From: Methylobacteriaceae bacterium
Lineage (GTDB): Bacteria > Pseudomonadota > Alphaproteobacteria > Rhizobiales > Beijerinckiaceae
Direction: 5' to 3'
Assembly (NCBI GenBank): GCA_016793505.1
Contig: JAEULW010000138.1
Coordinates: forward strand, 1 to 33,728
DNA length: 33,728 nt
Shown here: positions 32,281 through 33,728 of the stretch, one piece after another
Layout of the letters: every line of letters starts with the position of its first letter
Numbering within the stretch: position 1 is the stretch's first letter
The notes under the pieces: model-generated
Told to the model about the DNA's origin: nothing
What the model saw: the letters and a program-made list of their open reading frames with translations, nothing else
Database searches by the model: none
Made by a program: the position numbers and the translations under genes

Positions 32281-32979
32281 CTACAAGAGACCGTGGCGTT
32301 GCCGAATCGAACCATGGGCCGGCGAGGTCAACCATCGGATCAGGGCTTGCGCGCGCGCGGGTTGGCTGGAGCGGCTGGCCACGCCCGCGACAAAATCGGT
32401 CGCAAGCTGCACGCCCTCCGGCAACAGGCCGGCCACGCGCACGCCGGGCTGGTTCTTGAGCTCGCTCAGTTGCTGGACGCCGGCGTTGATCGTGCCTTCG
32501 GCGATGAGCCGGGCCACCGGCACGCCGGCCGGCGCCTGGGTCAGCACGAGCGTGGGATCGCGATCGAAGCCCCATTGCGTCCACAGGGCGACAAGGCGAT
32601 CGCCGCTGGGACCGGTCGAATAGCCCACCGTTCCGGCGCGTCGCAGCAAGGCCTGCAGCGCCGCGACGGTTTCGGGGACCGGGCTCGCGTCGTTCTCCGG
32701 CAGACCAAGCGCGATGAGTGAGCGGGCGAAGCGGGTCAGACTGCCGGCGCCAAGATGACCCTCTGCCTCGAGGTCCGCCATTGGCTTCGACGCTAGAAGC
32801 ACGACATCGGCCCGAGCGCCGTCGCGCACCGCTTCAGCCGCCTTGACGCCGCCCATCGCCTGCAGAGTCACTGCCTGACCGCTTTCCCGGCGATAGGCGT
32901 CGACGAGTTCAGCGAGTACATGGCGTGTGGCCATCGAACTGATCAACACGAGCGGGGCAGTCACGGCGGAGTCCGTCAA
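32281..32979 (-). CDS. ModA-like substrate-binding-domain protein without signal peptide
   Basis: This 232-residue protein has the fold signature of molybdate/sulfate-type binding proteins. It begins directly with the first strand ([26 protein letters not shown]), then has [35 protein letters not shown] and [21 protein letters not shown]. There is no signal peptide or lipobox, so it may be cytoplasmic, unlike typical ModA. No permease or ATPase gene adjoins it. Its ATG overlaps the stop of the RraA/LigK-type aldolase gene as ATGA, indicating coupled translation and a role linked to that enzyme. Function unknown. Confidence 0.8.
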   Translation of the reverse strand: MTDSAVTAPLVLISSMATRHVLAELVDAYRRESGQAVTLQAMGGVKAAEAVRDGARADVVLLASKPMADLEAEGHLGAGSLTRFARSLIALGLPENDASPVPETVAALQALLRRAGTVGYSTGPSGDRLVALWTQWGFDRDPTLVLTQAPAGVPVARLIAEGTINAGVQQLSELKNQPGVRVAGLLPEGVQLATDFVAGVASRSSQPARAQALIRWLTSPAHGSIRQRHGLL

Positions 32980-33659
32980 TCGATGTATCTGAGCCCTGCC
33001 TTGGCCAGCGGTTCCCGCATCTTGTACAAGTCGAGGCCGAGCGCGCCAGAGGCGAGTTTTTCGCGCTTGTCGCCTTCGCTGGCCTCGCGGGCGCGAGCGG
33101 CCGCGAGCGTCTCGTTCGCCCGAGCGCGCGGCACGACTGCGACGCCATCGTCATCGGCCACCACCACGTCGCCCGGCGTGACCAGCGCGCCGGCGCAGAC
33201 CACCGCAATGTTGACCGATCCGGGCGTCGCCTTGATCGTCCCCTTGGCGGAAATGAACTTCGACCAGACCGGGAAGCCCATTTCCGTCAGCGTGCGAACG
33301 TCGCGCACGCCGGCGTCGATCACCAGCGCGCGCCCGCCGCGCGCCTTGAAGGAGGTCGCCAGTAGATCGCCGAAATAGCCGTCCGAGCACTCGGCCGTGA
33401 TCGCGGCGACGACGATGTCGCCGGGTCGAATCTGCTCGGCGACGACATGCAGCATCCAGTTGTCGCCGGGATGCATGAGCACGGTCACCGCCGTTCCGGA
33501 GACCTGCGCGCCGGCATAGATCGGCCGCATGTAGGGTTTCATCAGCCCGACGCGGCCCATCGCCTCGTGCACGGTGGCCGACCCGAAAGCGGCGAGGGCA
33601 TCGGCGGCGGCGCGGTCGGCGCGCTCGATGTTGCGGTAGACGACGCCGAGTTCGGTCAT
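32976..33659 (-). CDS. RraA/LigK-type 4-carboxy-4-hydroxy-2-oxoadipate aldolase family protein
   Basis: This 227-residue protein is of the RraA-like family. The signature segment is [25 protein letters not shown], with GDLL at 97-100 and R119-D120, the residues that bind Mg2+ and pyruvate in HMG/CHA aldolases of the protocatechuate 4,5-cleavage pathway. RraA proper lacks some aldolase features, so the aldolase is more likely than an RNase regulator. Start: ATG 33659 gives the family-like beginning. ATG 33677, six codons earlier, is possible, and neither has a clear Shine-Dalgarno. An upstream gene ends 10 bases before it. Confidence 0.82.
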   Translation of the reverse strand: MTELGVVYRNIERADRAAADALAAFGSATVHEAMGRVGLMKPYMRPIYAGAQVSGTAVTVLMHPGDNWMLHVVAEQIRPGDIVVAAITAECSDGYFGDLLATSFKARGGRALVIDAGVRDVRTLTEMGFPVWSKFISAKGTIKATPGSVNIAVVCAGALVTPGDVVVADDDGVAVVPRARANETLAAARAREASEGDKREKLASGALGLDLYKMREPLAKAGLRYID

Positions 33660-33669
33660 GGGAGGATTC

Positions 33670-33728
33670 TCATGCATGAGGGAGTTCGATGGCCATCTGG
33701 TCCTTGGCGACGATCGCCTTGCCGGCAT
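33670..33728 (-). CDS. C-terminal tail of an unidentified gene running off the window
   Basis: An open frame enters from the right edge and ends with the stop at 33670-33672. Only 18 residues are visible: [18 protein letters not shown]. It ends 10 bases before the aldolase start on the same strand, so it is probably the preceding gene of that operon. The fragment is too short to identify. Confidence 0.45.
   Translation of the reverse strand, partial: AGKAIVAKDQMAIELPHA

Noticed and set aside
1-33728. CRISPR arrays, insertion sequences, rRNA genes and phage integrases
   Set aside because: I looked for regular spaced repeats, transposase motifs and tyrosine recombinase motifs and saw none.

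Overview
The window reads as GC-rich chromosomal DNA of an alphaproteobacterium, probably Hyphomicrobiales-like. This rests on gene families, heavy GCG/CGC codon use and ABC-transporter-fed catabolic operons, and the exact taxon cannot be read from it. Three plus-strand genes and a tRNA-Arg lie at the left. Almost everything else is on the minus strand and consists of uptake-plus-catabolism modules.

Region 1 (1-3940) holds a TVP38/DedA-like membrane protein, a dihydrolipoamide-dehydrogenase/mercuric-reductase-like flavoprotein, an orphan sensor histidine kinase and tRNA-Arg(ACG).

Region 2 (4165-15280, minus) is a self-contained module. It has a branched-chain-type ABC transporter (SBP, LivH, LivM, LivG, LivF), a LysR regulator, hydantoinase/oxoprolinase subunits HyuA and HyuB, an SDR dehydrogenase and an HpcH/HpaI-type aldolase. 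A 42-bp block carrying a T-N11-A LysR box precedes both the transporter and hyuA, so one regulator probably drives both halves. The module is bracketed by an imperfect 39-bp direct repeat (33/39 identical) that starts in the last bases of the tRNA gene and recurs at 15707.

Region 3 (15826-25939, minus) looks like one long operon: two NitT/TauT-type permeases, ATPase, Tat-exported SBP, a YihU-like beta-hydroxyacid dehydrogenase, a two-subunit UxaA/SuyAB-type lyase, a GntR/FCD regulator, an SMP-30 lactonase, an enolase-superfamily dehydratase and an MhpD-like hydratase. The split lyase, the GKTS motif in the dehydrogenase and the TauABC-type transporter together suggest a sulfonate or a sugar acid as substrate.

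Region 4 (26033-30742, minus) has an SDR, a D-2-hydroxyacid dehydrogenase and an amidohydrolase lactonase, all intact. Between them lie three broken genes: an ABC ATPase, the N-terminus of an enolase-superfamily enzyme, and an FMN-dependent 2-hydroxyacid dehydrogenase that has lost its catalytic motif. The promoters of regions 3 and 4 carry the same pair of 21-bp palindromes (GTTGT-N11-ACAAC) at the same 27-bp spacing, so they are probably co-regulated.

Region 5 (31134-33728, minus) has a broken ketopantoate-reductase-like gene, a ModA-like binding protein without signal peptide, an RraA/LigK-type aldolase and the tail of another gene. The stretch 27.8-31.8 kb shows decay by internal deletion among intact neighbours.
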